Shown: positions 18,244-27,479 of the stretch, piece after piece | Position numbering within the stretch: the first letter of the stretch is position 1 | How the letters are laid out: every line of letters starts with the position of its first letter | DNA from: Promicromonospora panici | Lineage (GTDB): Bacteria; Actinomycetota; Actinomycetes; Actinomycetales; Cellulomonadaceae | NCBI RefSeq assembly: GCF_900608595.1 | Contig: NZ_UWYY01000028.1 | Span: 17,619-81,618, forward strand | Reading direction: 5' to 3' | DNA length: 64,000 nt | Made by a program: the position numbers and the translations under genes | Notes under the pieces: generated by a model | What the model saw: the letters and a program-made list of their open reading frames with translations, nothing else | Databases searched by the model: none | What the model was told of the DNA's origin: nothing

Positions 18244-18565
18244 ATCCTCGTCGTCGTCTCGTTCGTTCCGATGATGGAGTTCCGATAGCGGAGCCTGGTG
18301 GCTGGGCCGGACCTGTGCTGCCCGGTCGATACTGCCCCTCACCGCCGGTCGTGCCAACACGGTCACGGGCGGGAGTATTCACCGTTCACTACACCTTCAC
18401 CCGTGACGCACCAGGCCGCAGTTCGACACGTCGCGACCGGCTTCCGAGTGCGCCCGTGCCCGCATGGCAGCGCGCGAGACCGGCCGTCGCAGCCTACGTC
18501 AAGGCCTCATCCATACTACGAGACGGCATGCCCAGATCGCGGACGGCCCGCTTAATCTCGCCCGC
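18244..18565. other. intergenic region between divergent murA and MHS transporter
   Basis: A 322-nt gap with the divergent promoters of both genes. Only the transporter -10 (18553-18558) could be placed. No coding similarity or strong repeat was seen. Confidence 0.5.
18553..18558 (+). promoter_or_regulatory. -10 element of leaderless MHS transporter gene
   Basis: TAATCT, 7 nt before the ATG at 18566. Confidence 0.5.
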
Positions 18566-19939
18566 ATGAGCACCTCCGCAACGCCGACCACCGGGACCGC
18601 CGACGGCGCCGCCGCGCCGGCCGGCAACCCCCGTGGCCGCGTCGTCGTCGCCTCCCTGATCGGTACCTCGATCGAGTTCTACGACTTCTACATCTACGCG
18701 ACCGCCGCCTCGCTGGTCTTCCCGGCGCTGTTCTTCCCGAACGCCCAGGACCCCACCACGCAGCTCCTGTCGTCCTTCGCCGTGTTCGGCGTCGCCTTCG
18801 TGGCCCGGCCCGTCGGCTCGGTGCTGTTCGGCCACTTCGGCGACCGGATCGGCCGCAAGACGACGCTCGTCGCGTCGCTGCTCACGATGGGCATCGCGAC
18901 GGTCCTGATCGGCCTCATCCCCGCGGCGTCCACCCCGGGCTGGGCCCTGGCCGCGCCCGCGGTGCTCGTGCTGTGCCGGTTCGCCCAGGGCCTCGGCCTC
19001 GGCGGTGAGTGGAGCGGCGCGGCGCTGCTCGCCACGGAGAACGCCCCGCAGGGCAAGCGCGCCATCTACGGCACGTTCCCGCAGCTGGGCGCACCCATCG
19101 GCTTTATCCTCGCCAACACGGTGTTCATCGCCCTGTCGACGGCGCTCTCGCCCGAGCAGTTCGCCGACTGGGGCTGGCGCATCCCGTTCCTCGCGTCCGC
19201 GGTCTTGGTGATCATCGGCCTGTGGGTGCGGCTCTCGCTGCTGGAGACGCCGGCGTTCCGCAAGGTGCTCGAGGCCGAGGCCGTCACCAAGGTGCCGGTG
19301 GCCCGGGTGTTCCGGACCTCCTGGAAGCAGATCGTTTCCGGCACGTTCATCATGCTGGCCACGTACGTGCTGTTCTACCTGATGACGACGTTCACCCTGA
19401 ACTACGGCGTCGCCCCGACCGAGCCCACCGACGGCTCCCCCACGGGCCTGGGCTACGAGAAGATCGACTTCCTCTGGATGCTGATCATCGGCGTGGTGTT
19501 CTTCGGCATCTTCACCCTGGTCTCCGGCCCGATGGCGGAGCGGTTCGGCCGCCGGAAGCACCTCATCTGGGTCACAGCGGCGATCATCCTGTTCGGCGGG
19601 TCGTTCGTGCCGCTGTTCGCCGCGGGCGACGTCGGCGTGCAGACCCTGCTGATCCTCGGCTTCACGCTCATGGGCCTCACGTTCGGCCCGATGGCGGCCG
19701 TGCTGCCCGAGCTGTTCCCGGCCAACGTGCGGTACACGGGATCAGGGGTCGCGTACAACCTGTCGTCGGTGCTCGGTGCGGCGGTGGCGCCGTTCATCGC
19801 GGTGTGGCTGTGGGCTCAGGCCGGCTCGCCCGTGCTCGTGGGCGTCTACCTCTCCGCGATGGCGGTGATCACGCTCGTCGCGCTGCTCCTGACGCGCGAG
19901 ACGCGCGACGTCGAGTACGAGGAGAACGTCGCGGCCTGA
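18566..19939 (+). CDS. MHS-family metabolite:H+ symporter
   Basis: 457 residues with 12 membrane helices. The start of helix 1 carries the MHS signature GTSIEFYDFYIYATAA. The helix 2-3 loop is GHFGDRIGRKTTLV, and RFAQGLGLGGEWSGA forms helix 4, as in shikimate, proline/betaine and alpha-ketoglutarate symporters. The conserved second-half motif MAERFGRRKHL is also present. Substrate cannot be assigned. The start at 18566 is supported by the leaderless promoter; upstream in-frame codons lack similarity. No operon partner. Confidence 0.85.
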   Translation: MSTSATPTTGTADGAAAPAGNPRGRVVVASLIGTSIEFYDFYIYATAASLVFPALFFPNAQDPTTQLLSSFAVFGVAFVARPVGSVLFGHFGDRIGRKTTLVASLLTMGIATVLIGLIPAASTPGWALAAPAVLVLCRFAQGLGLGGEWSGAALLATENAPQGKRAIYGTFPQLGAPIGFILANTVFIALSTALSPEQFADWGWRIPFLASAVLVIIGLWVRLSLLETPAFRKVLEAEAVTKVPVARVFRTSWKQIVSGTFIMLATYVLFYLMTTFTLNYGVAPTEPTDGSPTGLGYEKIDFLWMLIIGVVFFGIFTLVSGPMAERFGRRKHLIWVTAAIILFGGSFVPLFAAGDVGVQTLLILGFTLMGLTFGPMAAVLPELFPANVRYTGSGVAYNLSSVLGAAVAPFIAVWLWAQAGSPVLVGVYLSAMAVITLVALLLTRETRDVEYEENVAA

Positions 19940-19958
19940 GGCTGCACAGCACGCTGCC

Positions 19959-20003
19959 CGACGCCGTCGCGCGCCTTCCGTAGGGGGGCGAGCGACGGCG
20001 TCG
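19959..20003 (+). terminator. hairpin after MHS transporter
   Basis: Twelve-bp perfect arms (19959-19970 and 19992-20003) with a 21-nt loop, 20 nt downstream of the stop. Likely factor-independent terminator without a U tract. Confidence 0.55.
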
Positions 20004-20131
20004 TACGTTGGGGGGACGGGCCGGGCAGCCAAAGGGCCCGCCGGTGAAGACCGACGGACCCCGAGGAAACGCTCGAACGGAGAGACCTGCCTCCGCCTTC
20101 GCACTACGCCTGCGTCTGACGACGACTGCCA

Positions 20132-20578
20132 TCACCCAGAGGCACGGTCGTCCATCCCATCCCCCGCGGCAATCGCTGCCTGTATGAGTCGGATCCGCTC
20201 CCGCCGCTCCTCGCGGCTCAGCAGCGGCTCCCCCGCCAGCCGGATCACCATGCCGGTCGTCGGATCAACCTGGGGAAGGTGCGGGAACTCGTTCGCCGTG
20301 GTTGTGTACCCCGCCCGGACCTCCTCAGCCCTCCGGAATCCGAACCACATCGTCGTCACAAACATGAACGCAATATCAACAAGGATCGCAACCATGACCG
20401 ACGTCAAGAAGACTGAACCCCCGTAGCCTTCGCCTCGGATCATCATGCCAACCGCAAGCACGAGCAACAGCACGAGTCCAGGCGGGACGCTCAAGAGAAC
20501 GAATCCCATGATCGACCACGCGGAACGGCCTGGAAGCGTATCCATCTCAAGGCCCGGCCGCCACGTCTCATCGATCAC
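20132..20578 (-). CDS. membrane protein downstream of RHS gene, function unknown
   Basis: 148 residues. Three hydrophobic segments are visible (about 20-45, 55-78 and possibly one short helix), followed by a charged C-terminal tail with LLSREERRERIRLIQAAI, which resembles the SHOCT-like helical tails of small membrane proteins. GTG start at 20578 with GGGAGC 7 nt upstream. It lies 58 nt downstream of the candidate immunity gene on the same strand, so it may be part of the RHS operon. It could be a second immunity protein or an unrelated neighbour. Confidence 0.6.
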   Translation of the reverse strand: MIDETWRPGLEMDTLPGRSAWSIMGFVLLSVPPGLVLLLVLAVGMMIRGEGYGGSVFLTSVMVAILVDIAFMFVTTMWFGFRRAEEVRAGYTTTANEFPHLPQVDPTTGMVIRLAGEPLLSREERRERIRLIQAAIAAGDGMDDRASG

Positions 20579-20636
20579 CAGTTTGCTCCCGCCACGGAGC
20601 CCCGCCGCCAGACATGGCCGACAAGTCCACCAAGCA

Positions 20637-20951
20637 TCACGGAAATAACATAAAGAAGTTGAAGGCGCTAAGAAACGAATTCCATGCGACGCGAATCGCC
20701 GAAATTCCCATCTTTCGCGACGTCTTCCAAGATGATATTCCCATAGTCAACGCCCCGGAGACGCAAAGAATGGCGGTAAGTGCGACCATCCAAACGGGAG
20801 CTGAGAAGATGTACGCGAGCAGCGACATAAGCGCGCCGACCAAGCCCATCCACACCGCCGCCGCCGCCAGAGGGCTCGAGTATTCCTGAATTGGCGAAAG
20901 TTTCTTTTCAGGGTTATCGCCACCACCCATATTCTCGGCATTTTCGTTCAC
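20637..20951 (-). CDS. small membrane protein, candidate immunity to the RHS toxin
   Basis: 104 residues with two strong membrane helices (about 30-50 and 56-78) and an aromatic-rich C-terminal hydrophobic segment. The GTG at 20951 is chosen because GGAGG lies 9 nt upstream. The gene begins 40 nt after the RHS stop on the same strand, the normal place for the immunity gene of a polymorphic toxin. Its base composition is clearly lower in GC than the rest of the window, as is the 3' end of the RHS gene, suggesting the toxin tip and this gene were exchanged together. No family was recognised. Confidence 0.55.
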   Translation of the reverse strand: MNENAENMGGGDNPEKKLSPIQEYSSPLAAAAVWMGLVGALMSLLAYIFSAPVWMVALTAILCVSGALTMGISSWKTSRKMGISAIRVAWNSFLSAFNFFMLFP

Positions 20952-20991
20952 CAGTAAAATCCTCCAAGCCCTGTCCATCGCTCGGAAAAGT

Positions 20992-23900
20992 CTAAGTCGG
21001 GTCCAACACCCTCGAAAAGTTCGCGCACCTGCCCGCCGTTAGTGCAACGACGGACGCAGCGGCCCCCTTCACGCACAACTGCAAATCCCTGTGCAATGCC
21101 GCGTGCGCCCTTGCTGACGCCACCGATAAGTGATAAACACCAGCCCCGTAACAAGCAGCGACAATTAGACCACCACCTGCACAGAGAATCGCACCTTCGA
21201 GTATAGCAAGTCCCTTGACAATTCCGTATGCACCATAGGCGAGGTTCACCGAAGCCGCCGTTATAAGACCCCATGGCGTTTCTGTCGAACTATCCCACCA
21301 GCCCCGCACCTGGTCGATAATCGACTGCCGGTCGTTGTCGCGTTCGGGTGCCTCCAGATTCAAGGCCTCAACGTAGACATCCCGCGCGGCGCCGTCACCC
21401 GTGCCGCCGCCGGCTTTTTCTCCAGACCCCCCGCCGCCACCCGAGTAGTACCCACCACCGTAGCTTGTTGAGGGGGCAGGTGCCGGCACGTAACTCCCTG
21501 GCTGGCCCGCGGTTGGCGCTTGTTTAGCGACGCCGTTCCCCCACATGGTCTTCTTGTCCTTCGGCAGAGCCTCCTGCACCGGCGGTTTCGCCGCCGACCC
21601 CGAAGACCCGTCGTGCGCGTACGCCTTCATGCCCGTTGGGTCTGAGAGCGTGACCGGCATGTTGTTCGCATACGAGTACGCGTTCCACTGCTGCGGGTCA
21701 GTCAGATCCATGATCGGGTCAACGCTGATGAACCTGCCCAGCACTGGGTCATACATTCGTGCCCCGATGGCGGTCAGCCCTGACGTGTCCTCCGGTTTGT
21801 CCAGGTACCCGTGATCACCAACCCAGGTCGGGCTCGTGCCATCCAGCCGACCGTCGGCGTCCGCGTCACCCGCGACGGCACCACGGGTCGCACCGAACGG
21901 ATCGGTGTACTGACGAGTGACCCTGTTCGCCGACTGGTCCACCTGCAGCATCGGGGTCCCGTGGTGGTCCGGGATGATCGTGGTCTGCCCCGTGGCCCCG
22001 ATCGCCGCCCGGGTCGTGATCGTCTTCCCATTGAACGAGTAGTACCGGTTCGCCGTGGACGCACGCCCATCCGCATACGCGGTCAGCTCCATCCCACCCG
22101 GCAGATACAGGGTCGAGGCACCATCCTGCGTCCGGACCAGACGGTCCCCGTCAGCCGAGTACAAGTACTTGTCCGTCTCGTTCGCGTCGGCCGTGTCCCC
22201 GTCCCCGTTACCGTCCTGCTTCAACGAGGTCAGCTCACCCTCGGCGTCCCAGGCCAAAGTCTGCGCGGACTGGCCGGCCAGAGTACGACCGGTCATGTTC
22301 CCCACCTGGTCGTAGGAGAACGACGACGCCCCCGTAGTCACACCTGCCGCATTCTTCGTCGTCACACCGGTCACGGCATGCGGCTTGCTGCCCGCCGCCC
22401 CGCCGGCAGTCGGGTAGGCGTACGTCGAGGTGCGGATCCCGCCGTTCGTCTCTGACGCGTTTTGGGTCACGGTCTTGCGGTTGCCCACAGCGTCATAGGT
22501 GTATGAGGTCCAGTACGGGTCTGCCCCACCGAGTCCGGCCACGGTCCTGTTGGCGGTGGCACAGTCGCCGTTGTTCGGTGTCCAGGCGTTGGTCAGGCGT
22601 CGCAGCCCGTCGTAACTGAAGCATTGCCGGTCGGGGCTCACGCCGGTCGCGGTGGGGGTGTTCTTGATGCCCAGCACGTTGCCCGCGTGGTCGTACGAGT
22701 AGCGCGCCACGACGTCGTCCCCAGTGGCGCCTTCGCGCGTGACGGACTGCTCGGTGAGCCGACGGGTGTTGATGTCGTACGTCCACCGTGCACCTACGGA
22801 CCAGTTGCCGCCCAGGTCGGCGAACAGCAGGTCCCCGTACTCGGAGTACTCCGATTCGACGACGTACGCTCCGTCGGCCCCGCCGATCATCTGGTGCGGC
22901 TGGTTCGCCGAGTCGTAGGTGGTGGTGACGGTCTCCCCGAGCAGGTTCCCTGCGCGCTGCAGGTAGGTCGTCTTGGGCAGACCGGTCGCGGTGTAGGTGT
23001 ACTCGGTCGTGTACGAGCCGGTCAGCCCGGACGGGAGTGCAGTGTTCGTGGGCACGGTGACCGTCTGGCCTGACGGCCGGTAGTGGTGGTCGTACCCCGT
23101 CACGGAGGTGGTCAGTGCCACTCCGCCGGAGTGCCTCGTGCTGGAGGTCAACTGGCCCTTCGCGAGCGTGTCGTACACCCACGAAGCACGCAGCACGCCC
23201 GTGGATGAGCTGTCGTCCCAGGTTGCGGTCTTCCGGCCAAGGGCGTCGTAGACGTGCACCAGCTTCTCGCCCCGCGCGTCGGTGGTCGAGGTGACCTGCC
23301 CAGCGTCGTCGTACTCCGTTGAGCTCGTGCCCTTGTCCGGGTCAGACGACTCGATCTGCCGGCCGCGCAGGTCGTACTTGTACGTCCACTTGTTCGTCGC
23401 CGGGTCGGTGACCTGCTTGAGCCGGCTGGCTGCGTCGTAGACGTACTTGGTCACCTGCGACGTCCCGGACGGGCTCGCGCCGAGGTACTGGTGCAGCTCG
23501 ACCACGTTTCCACGTGCGTCGGTGATCTCCATCGTCGGAGTTCCGCCGGTGGGCGGGTCTACAAGAGTCCGGTCGCCCCGGTAGGTGGTCGTCGTACGCC
23601 AGCGTTCGTCGGCGCCGGAGCGTTCGATCTCTGCGATGGCTCGGCCTGCGCCGTCGAACTGGGTCACGGTTGAGGACGGGACGACGAACTTGAACTGGTC
23701 GTCCCCGCTACCGGTCGTGGGGTAGGCAACGGTGGTGGCCGGAGCACCGGTGCCGAACCACTTGTCATAGGTAATGTGCGCCAGACCCCGTGTGTCGTAC
23801 AGGGTGTCGGTCACGACTCGGCCGGGGTTGTCGCGGTCTGCCGACGGCGACTGCGTCTGCCGATCGCGCAGCAGGCCGTCCAGGATCGTCGTCGACGTCA

Positions 23901-26900
23901 GGTAAGCGCTCGCGTCGTGGTTGAGCGTCTTGGTAGTCACGGCGTTCACACCGGTGTCCCGCACCGTGTACGCGAACGTCGTGTTCGCCGTGTGAGTACC
24001 CTGCACCCGCCCAGGCTCCCACACGGAGACCAGGCGACCCAGCCCGTCGTACTTGCCGCTGGTGACGTTGCCGTTCGGGTCAGTGACCTTGGTCGGCACG
24101 CCGAACGCTGGATCCTGGCTCGTCACCGTGCTGTGCTGAGTGAGAGGCCCGGTTCCATCCGGATCCGGCGACTTGACGGTGGTACCGGTCTGGAGACCTC
24201 CGACGTCGGTGTAACTGGTCGTCGTCACCCGACCCAGGGCATCTTTGACCGTCAGGACGCGGCCGTAGTCGTCGTAGGTCGTCTGACTGCTCAGCACGAA
24301 CTGGGCACTCGTGCCGACGTAGGACTTGGCATCCTCCTCGGCCGTAACGAGGCCCTTGGTCGGAACTGCGCCCGCGGTCCCGCCGTCGTACCGGTACTTG
24401 TGCACCGACACCACACCGCTGGGGTAGTTCACCGACTGCCCGCACGCGTTGTCCTGAACCTCGACCCGCAAGACGGTGTCGAGGATGTTCTTGTCCTCAT
24501 TACGGACGTACTGCGTCAGAGTGCAGGTCTCATCGCCGGTCACAGCCGTGTCGCCGCGCTCGGTCACCTCGAATGGCTGGCCGTAGACGTCATCGAGCTT
24601 CGTCTCGGTCACGACGGTCCGGGTGCCGGCCGCCAGGTCGGGCGCCGCCGTGATCGTCTCGGTCTTCTGCACGCCCGTGTGGTAAGCCGACTTGCCGCGC
24701 GAGTCCGTGGCAGTTGCGGACGACCGCCACGGGGTCGACTTGACCCGCTCGACCTCACCAGCTCCGTTGTAGGTGATGGTCTGGCGTTCCATGCCGGCGT
24801 ACTGGTCCAGGTCGTTGATCCCGTCCACCGGTTCGCTCCGTGTGCCGCCGTCCGCGTTGAGGCGGTCACCGTGCATGCCTCGGAAGTACTGGGTGCGGGT
24901 GCGTAGCTGAGGGTGGTCGGAGATTCCCGTCTCCCCCTTCTTCGTCTCGACGACGTTGTATCCGCGCCATTGGCCCCACGTGCGCTGCTTCGGGCGGACG
25001 AGTTCGTTGTCGTCGTAGTGCCACGCGGCGTTTCCCTCGTACGTGTAGTACGTCTCGACGTTACGGGAACCAGGAATCCTGGCGTTCTCAAGGGTTGCGG
25101 TCACGACGTACTTGTGGAAATACTCCAGGACCGGAGCATCGGCCCCTGCCGGGGTCCAGTACACCGGCATGCACCGGCGCGTGTTCGTCCATGGGCTGGT
25201 CGGCTTCGAGCTGGCTGTGCAGTCCGGAGCCGAGTACGTGACGTTGGTCGCGCCACCCGACTCGGAGCGGACCTGGGTAAGACGGAACCGGTGCATCGAC
25301 GGGCGCCCATCGGACTGCGTGTCGACCCGGTTCGGAACACCCGACCCGGTGAAGGTCACGAGCGGCAGGTTCGTCACGTCGTCGGCCGCGGCGTCCGCAG
25401 CGAGGCCGTCGTGCTCGACCGACTCCAGCCAGAGCTGCTTGCCGGTCTCACCACCAGGGTCCGGGAACGAATGCGCGAGCGTCCACTTGTCCACGTCCTC
25501 CCACGTGGTGCCGGTCTTGATCTGCGTAGTAGCTGCGGTAATGCGCTTGGTGGAGAAGAACGACGGGGAGTGGAGGTTCGGGCACTCGGTAGCGCCTGTG
25601 GAGCAGACCAGGTCCGTGGGCACGTCGGGCCATCTGCCCGGGTTGGCCTTCATCTTGGTCGTGGCACAGTCGAAATCCGTCGTGACCAGGCAGCGTTCGG
25701 ACTTGGTGAAGACGACTCGTGCCGGCGCAGTGGCCTCCGAACCCAGCCGAGACCCGTAAAGGATCTGATTGATGGTCGAGCCGCGTTCGTAGTCGGTCAC
25801 GCCGGCGCCGTCATTGTTCCCGTAGGAGTTGAACTCGCGGTTGTACGTGTACGTCATCGTGTTGCCGGAAGTGTCCAGGACGTACTCCAGGTTCCACCGC
25901 CATGCCTGCACGCAGGACGCCGAGGAGAATGCGCTGTTGTAGCAGGGCTCGCCGGGATGGTTGCCGTACACCCGCACGGTGCTCGTCGAGAACGTGGAGA
26001 CCCCGTCGGCGGCAGTCTTGGTCCGCCCGAAGAAGTACTGCGTCCCGTCGGAAGTGGTGACCTTCCACCACTCCTTGTCGTCGTCTGCATTCCACCCTGG
26101 CGTGCTGGTGTCCGTGCCGCGGAACCGCTGCACCTTGGTGTTGTCGTCCCCGGCCAGGCGGAATGTGTCCGTGGAGCCGCTCTTGATCAGCTCGCCGGCC
26201 TTACCACCGAGCACCAGGCTGGCGTTATCCGACTTCCAGCAAAGGTCGCCGGTCTTGTGGCTCGCGTTGTTCGCGCTGCCGGCAGTGTCCTGAGCACAGG
26301 GGACGTAAGAGCGCTCGATGTATCCGCCGGTCGACAACGACCAGCCATCGCCGATCTCCCCGGCCTGGGAGTTGGTCGAGGCGACCTTGCCATCCAGCGA
26401 GCTGGAGTCGTAGTTCAGTGACACCTCAGGGGCCAGGCCACCGGGCACCGGCGGGGTGCGCATCGGGTAGGACCAGGTGAACGCTCCGGTGTTGCCGGTC
26501 ACGTCCCACGACGCCGAGGGGTCCAGCGAGGTGGCGGACCAGTCCCCCTGATCACCGGACACGCCAGCGGCCAGCGCGAGCACCATCGGCTCGGTGCCTG
26601 AAACCTGTCGCCCAGCCGCATCGGTTGTGGCGGGGCGGCCCTCGGACAGCTCGACCCGGGCCGAGACAGCATTGCCCGATGCGCTGCCCGATGACAGGGA
26701 GCCGTCTGCCGGACGCAGCTCCGTCTGGTCCCGACAGCCCTTCACGTCGGGCGTTGTCAGCACACAGGCCGGCAACTGCACAAGCCGCGCGCGGGAGACC
26801 CAGTCGGGAGAGACGTCCAAACCGCTGACGTCCACCGCGAGATCCACCACGGACGGGCCTGTCTTGGCATCCGCCCGCCCGGCCGCGTCCTTCGTCACGG

Positions 26901-27465
26901 TCAGCAGCGCGCCGGTGAAACCTGCCCGTTCAGCTGCGGCCGCGCCAAGTGCGCGAACCCGCACCGGGCCGGACGCCTCGGACGCCGTCTTGGCGCCCTT
27001 GCCCGCGAGGTGCTTGACCGTGACGGGCAGGTCACCGGCCTCTCCGCGCGCAGGCTTGCCCACGCCGGGCTCGAGAGTCACCTCACCCGGTGCGAGGCTG
27101 GTCAGCGGCACGCCGTCGTCATTCTCGGTGCCCGTGTCGGCAGCGTCGGTGGTCGGGGCGCCCTTGACGATCTCCGGCGGAGCTGCGACAGGGGTCGTCT
27201 CCTTCTCGTGCGCGGTCAAGGGCTTCGCGCCCTCGACCGCATCCTTGCCCCACAAGTCTTCGCCGTGTTCCTTGCGCTCTTCGAGGCTCCAGGTCTGACG
27301 CTCGGCCAGGGCGGGCAGCACAGCCGCCGCTGCCGGTCCGGCGGTGGTCGAGAAGATGACGCAGACCGCGGCGATCGTGGAGATCATCGTGGTCAACGCC
27401 CTGCGCGTTCGGCGGCCGGGCATACCTGTCGCGGGCACACGCGTAGACGTGTTCCTGATAGCCAT
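20992..27465 (-). CDS. secreted RHS/YD-repeat protein, polymorphic-toxin candidate
   Basis: 2157 residues. A basic N-terminus and hydrophobic segment ending near AAAAVLPA form the signal peptide. An SpvB-like region (GGLAPEVSLNYDSSSLDGK, near residue 355) and a TcdB-like middle region follow, then many YD repeats (for example YDGLGRLVSVW, YDALGRKTATW). The RHS core ends with YDPVLGRFISVDP and SDPTG near residue 1945. The last 212 residues (DNA 20992-21630) are variable: a Gly-rich linker then two to three hydrophobic helices. Start ATG 27465 with GAGGG upstream; 14 nt after the LamG gene stop. The tip resembles a membrane-acting toxin, but this is inference. Confidence 0.88.
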   Translation of the reverse strand: MAIRNTSTRVPATGMPGRRTRRALTTMISTIAAVCVIFSTTAGPAAAAVLPALAERQTWSLEERKEHGEDLWGKDAVEGAKPLTAHEKETTPVAAPPEIVKGAPTTDAADTGTENDDGVPLTSLAPGEVTLEPGVGKPARGEAGDLPVTVKHLAGKGAKTASEASGPVRVRALGAAAAERAGFTGALLTVTKDAAGRADAKTGPSVVDLAVDVSGLDVSPDWVSRARLVQLPACVLTTPDVKGCRDQTELRPADGSLSSGSASGNAVSARVELSEGRPATTDAAGRQVSGTEPMVLALAAGVSGDQGDWSATSLDPSASWDVTGNTGAFTWSYPMRTPPVPGGLAPEVSLNYDSSSLDGKVASTNSQAGEIGDGWSLSTGGYIERSYVPCAQDTAGSANNASHKTGDLCWKSDNASLVLGGKAGELIKSGSTDTFRLAGDDNTKVQRFRGTDTSTPGWNADDDKEWWKVTTSDGTQYFFGRTKTAADGVSTFSTSTVRVYGNHPGEPCYNSAFSSASCVQAWRWNLEYVLDTSGNTMTYTYNREFNSYGNNDGAGVTDYERGSTINQILYGSRLGSEATAPARVVFTKSERCLVTTDFDCATTKMKANPGRWPDVPTDLVCSTGATECPNLHSPSFFSTKRITAATTQIKTGTTWEDVDKWTLAHSFPDPGGETGKQLWLESVEHDGLAADAAADDVTNLPLVTFTGSGVPNRVDTQSDGRPSMHRFRLTQVRSESGGATNVTYSAPDCTASSKPTSPWTNTRRCMPVYWTPAGADAPVLEYFHKYVVTATLENARIPGSRNVETYYTYEGNAAWHYDDNELVRPKQRTWGQWRGYNVVETKKGETGISDHPQLRTRTQYFRGMHGDRLNADGGTRSEPVDGINDLDQYAGMERQTITYNGAGEVERVKSTPWRSSATATDSRGKSAYHTGVQKTETITAAPDLAAGTRTVVTETKLDDVYGQPFEVTERGDTAVTGDETCTLTQYVRNEDKNILDTVLRVEVQDNACGQSVNYPSGVVSVHKYRYDGGTAGAVPTKGLVTAEEDAKSYVGTSAQFVLSSQTTYDDYGRVLTVKDALGRVTTTSYTDVGGLQTGTTVKSPDPDGTGPLTQHSTVTSQDPAFGVPTKVTDPNGNVTSGKYDGLGRLVSVWEPGRVQGTHTANTTFAYTVRDTGVNAVTTKTLNHDASAYLTSTTILDGLLRDRQTQSPSADRDNPGRVVTDTLYDTRGLAHITYDKWFGTGAPATTVAYPTTGSGDDQFKFVVPSSTVTQFDGAGRAIAEIERSGADERWRTTTTYRGDRTLVDPPTGGTPTMEITDARGNVVELHQYLGASPSGTSQVTKYVYDAASRLKQVTDPATNKWTYKYDLRGRQIESSDPDKGTSSTEYDDAGQVTSTTDARGEKLVHVYDALGRKTATWDDSSSTGVLRASWVYDTLAKGQLTSSTRHSGGVALTTSVTGYDHHYRPSGQTVTVPTNTALPSGLTGSYTTEYTYTATGLPKTTYLQRAGNLLGETVTTTYDSANQPHQMIGGADGAYVVESEYSEYGDLLFADLGGNWSVGARWTYDINTRRLTEQSVTREGATGDDVVARYSYDHAGNVLGIKNTPTATGVSPDRQCFSYDGLRRLTNAWTPNNGDCATANRTVAGLGGADPYWTSYTYDAVGNRKTVTQNASETNGGIRTSTYAYPTAGGAAGSKPHAVTGVTTKNAAGVTTGASSFSYDQVGNMTGRTLAGQSAQTLAWDAEGELTSLKQDGNGDGDTADANETDKYLYSADGDRLVRTQDGASTLYLPGGMELTAYADGRASTANRYYSFNGKTITTRAAIGATGQTTIIPDHHGTPMLQVDQSANRVTRQYTDPFGATRGAVAGDADADGRLDGTSPTWVGDHGYLDKPEDTSGLTAIGARMYDPVLGRFISVDPIMDLTDPQQWNAYSYANNMPVTLSDPTGMKAYAHDGSSGSAAKPPVQEALPKDKKTMWGNGVAKQAPTAGQPGSYVPAPAPSTSYGGGYYSGGGGGSGEKAGGGTGDGAARDVYVEALNLEAPERDNDRQSIIDQVRGWWDSSTETPWGLITAASVNLAYGAYGIVKGLAILEGAILCAGGGLIVAACYGAGVYHLSVASARAHAALHRDLQLCVKGAAASVVALTAGRCANFSRVLDPT

Positions 27466-27479
27466 AGTCGTCAGCCCTC

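Noticed and set aside
20614..20889. Plus-strand 91-codon frame opposite the candidate immunity gene
   Set aside because: No ribosome-binding site or similarity; the minus frame has GGAGG and clear membrane helices.
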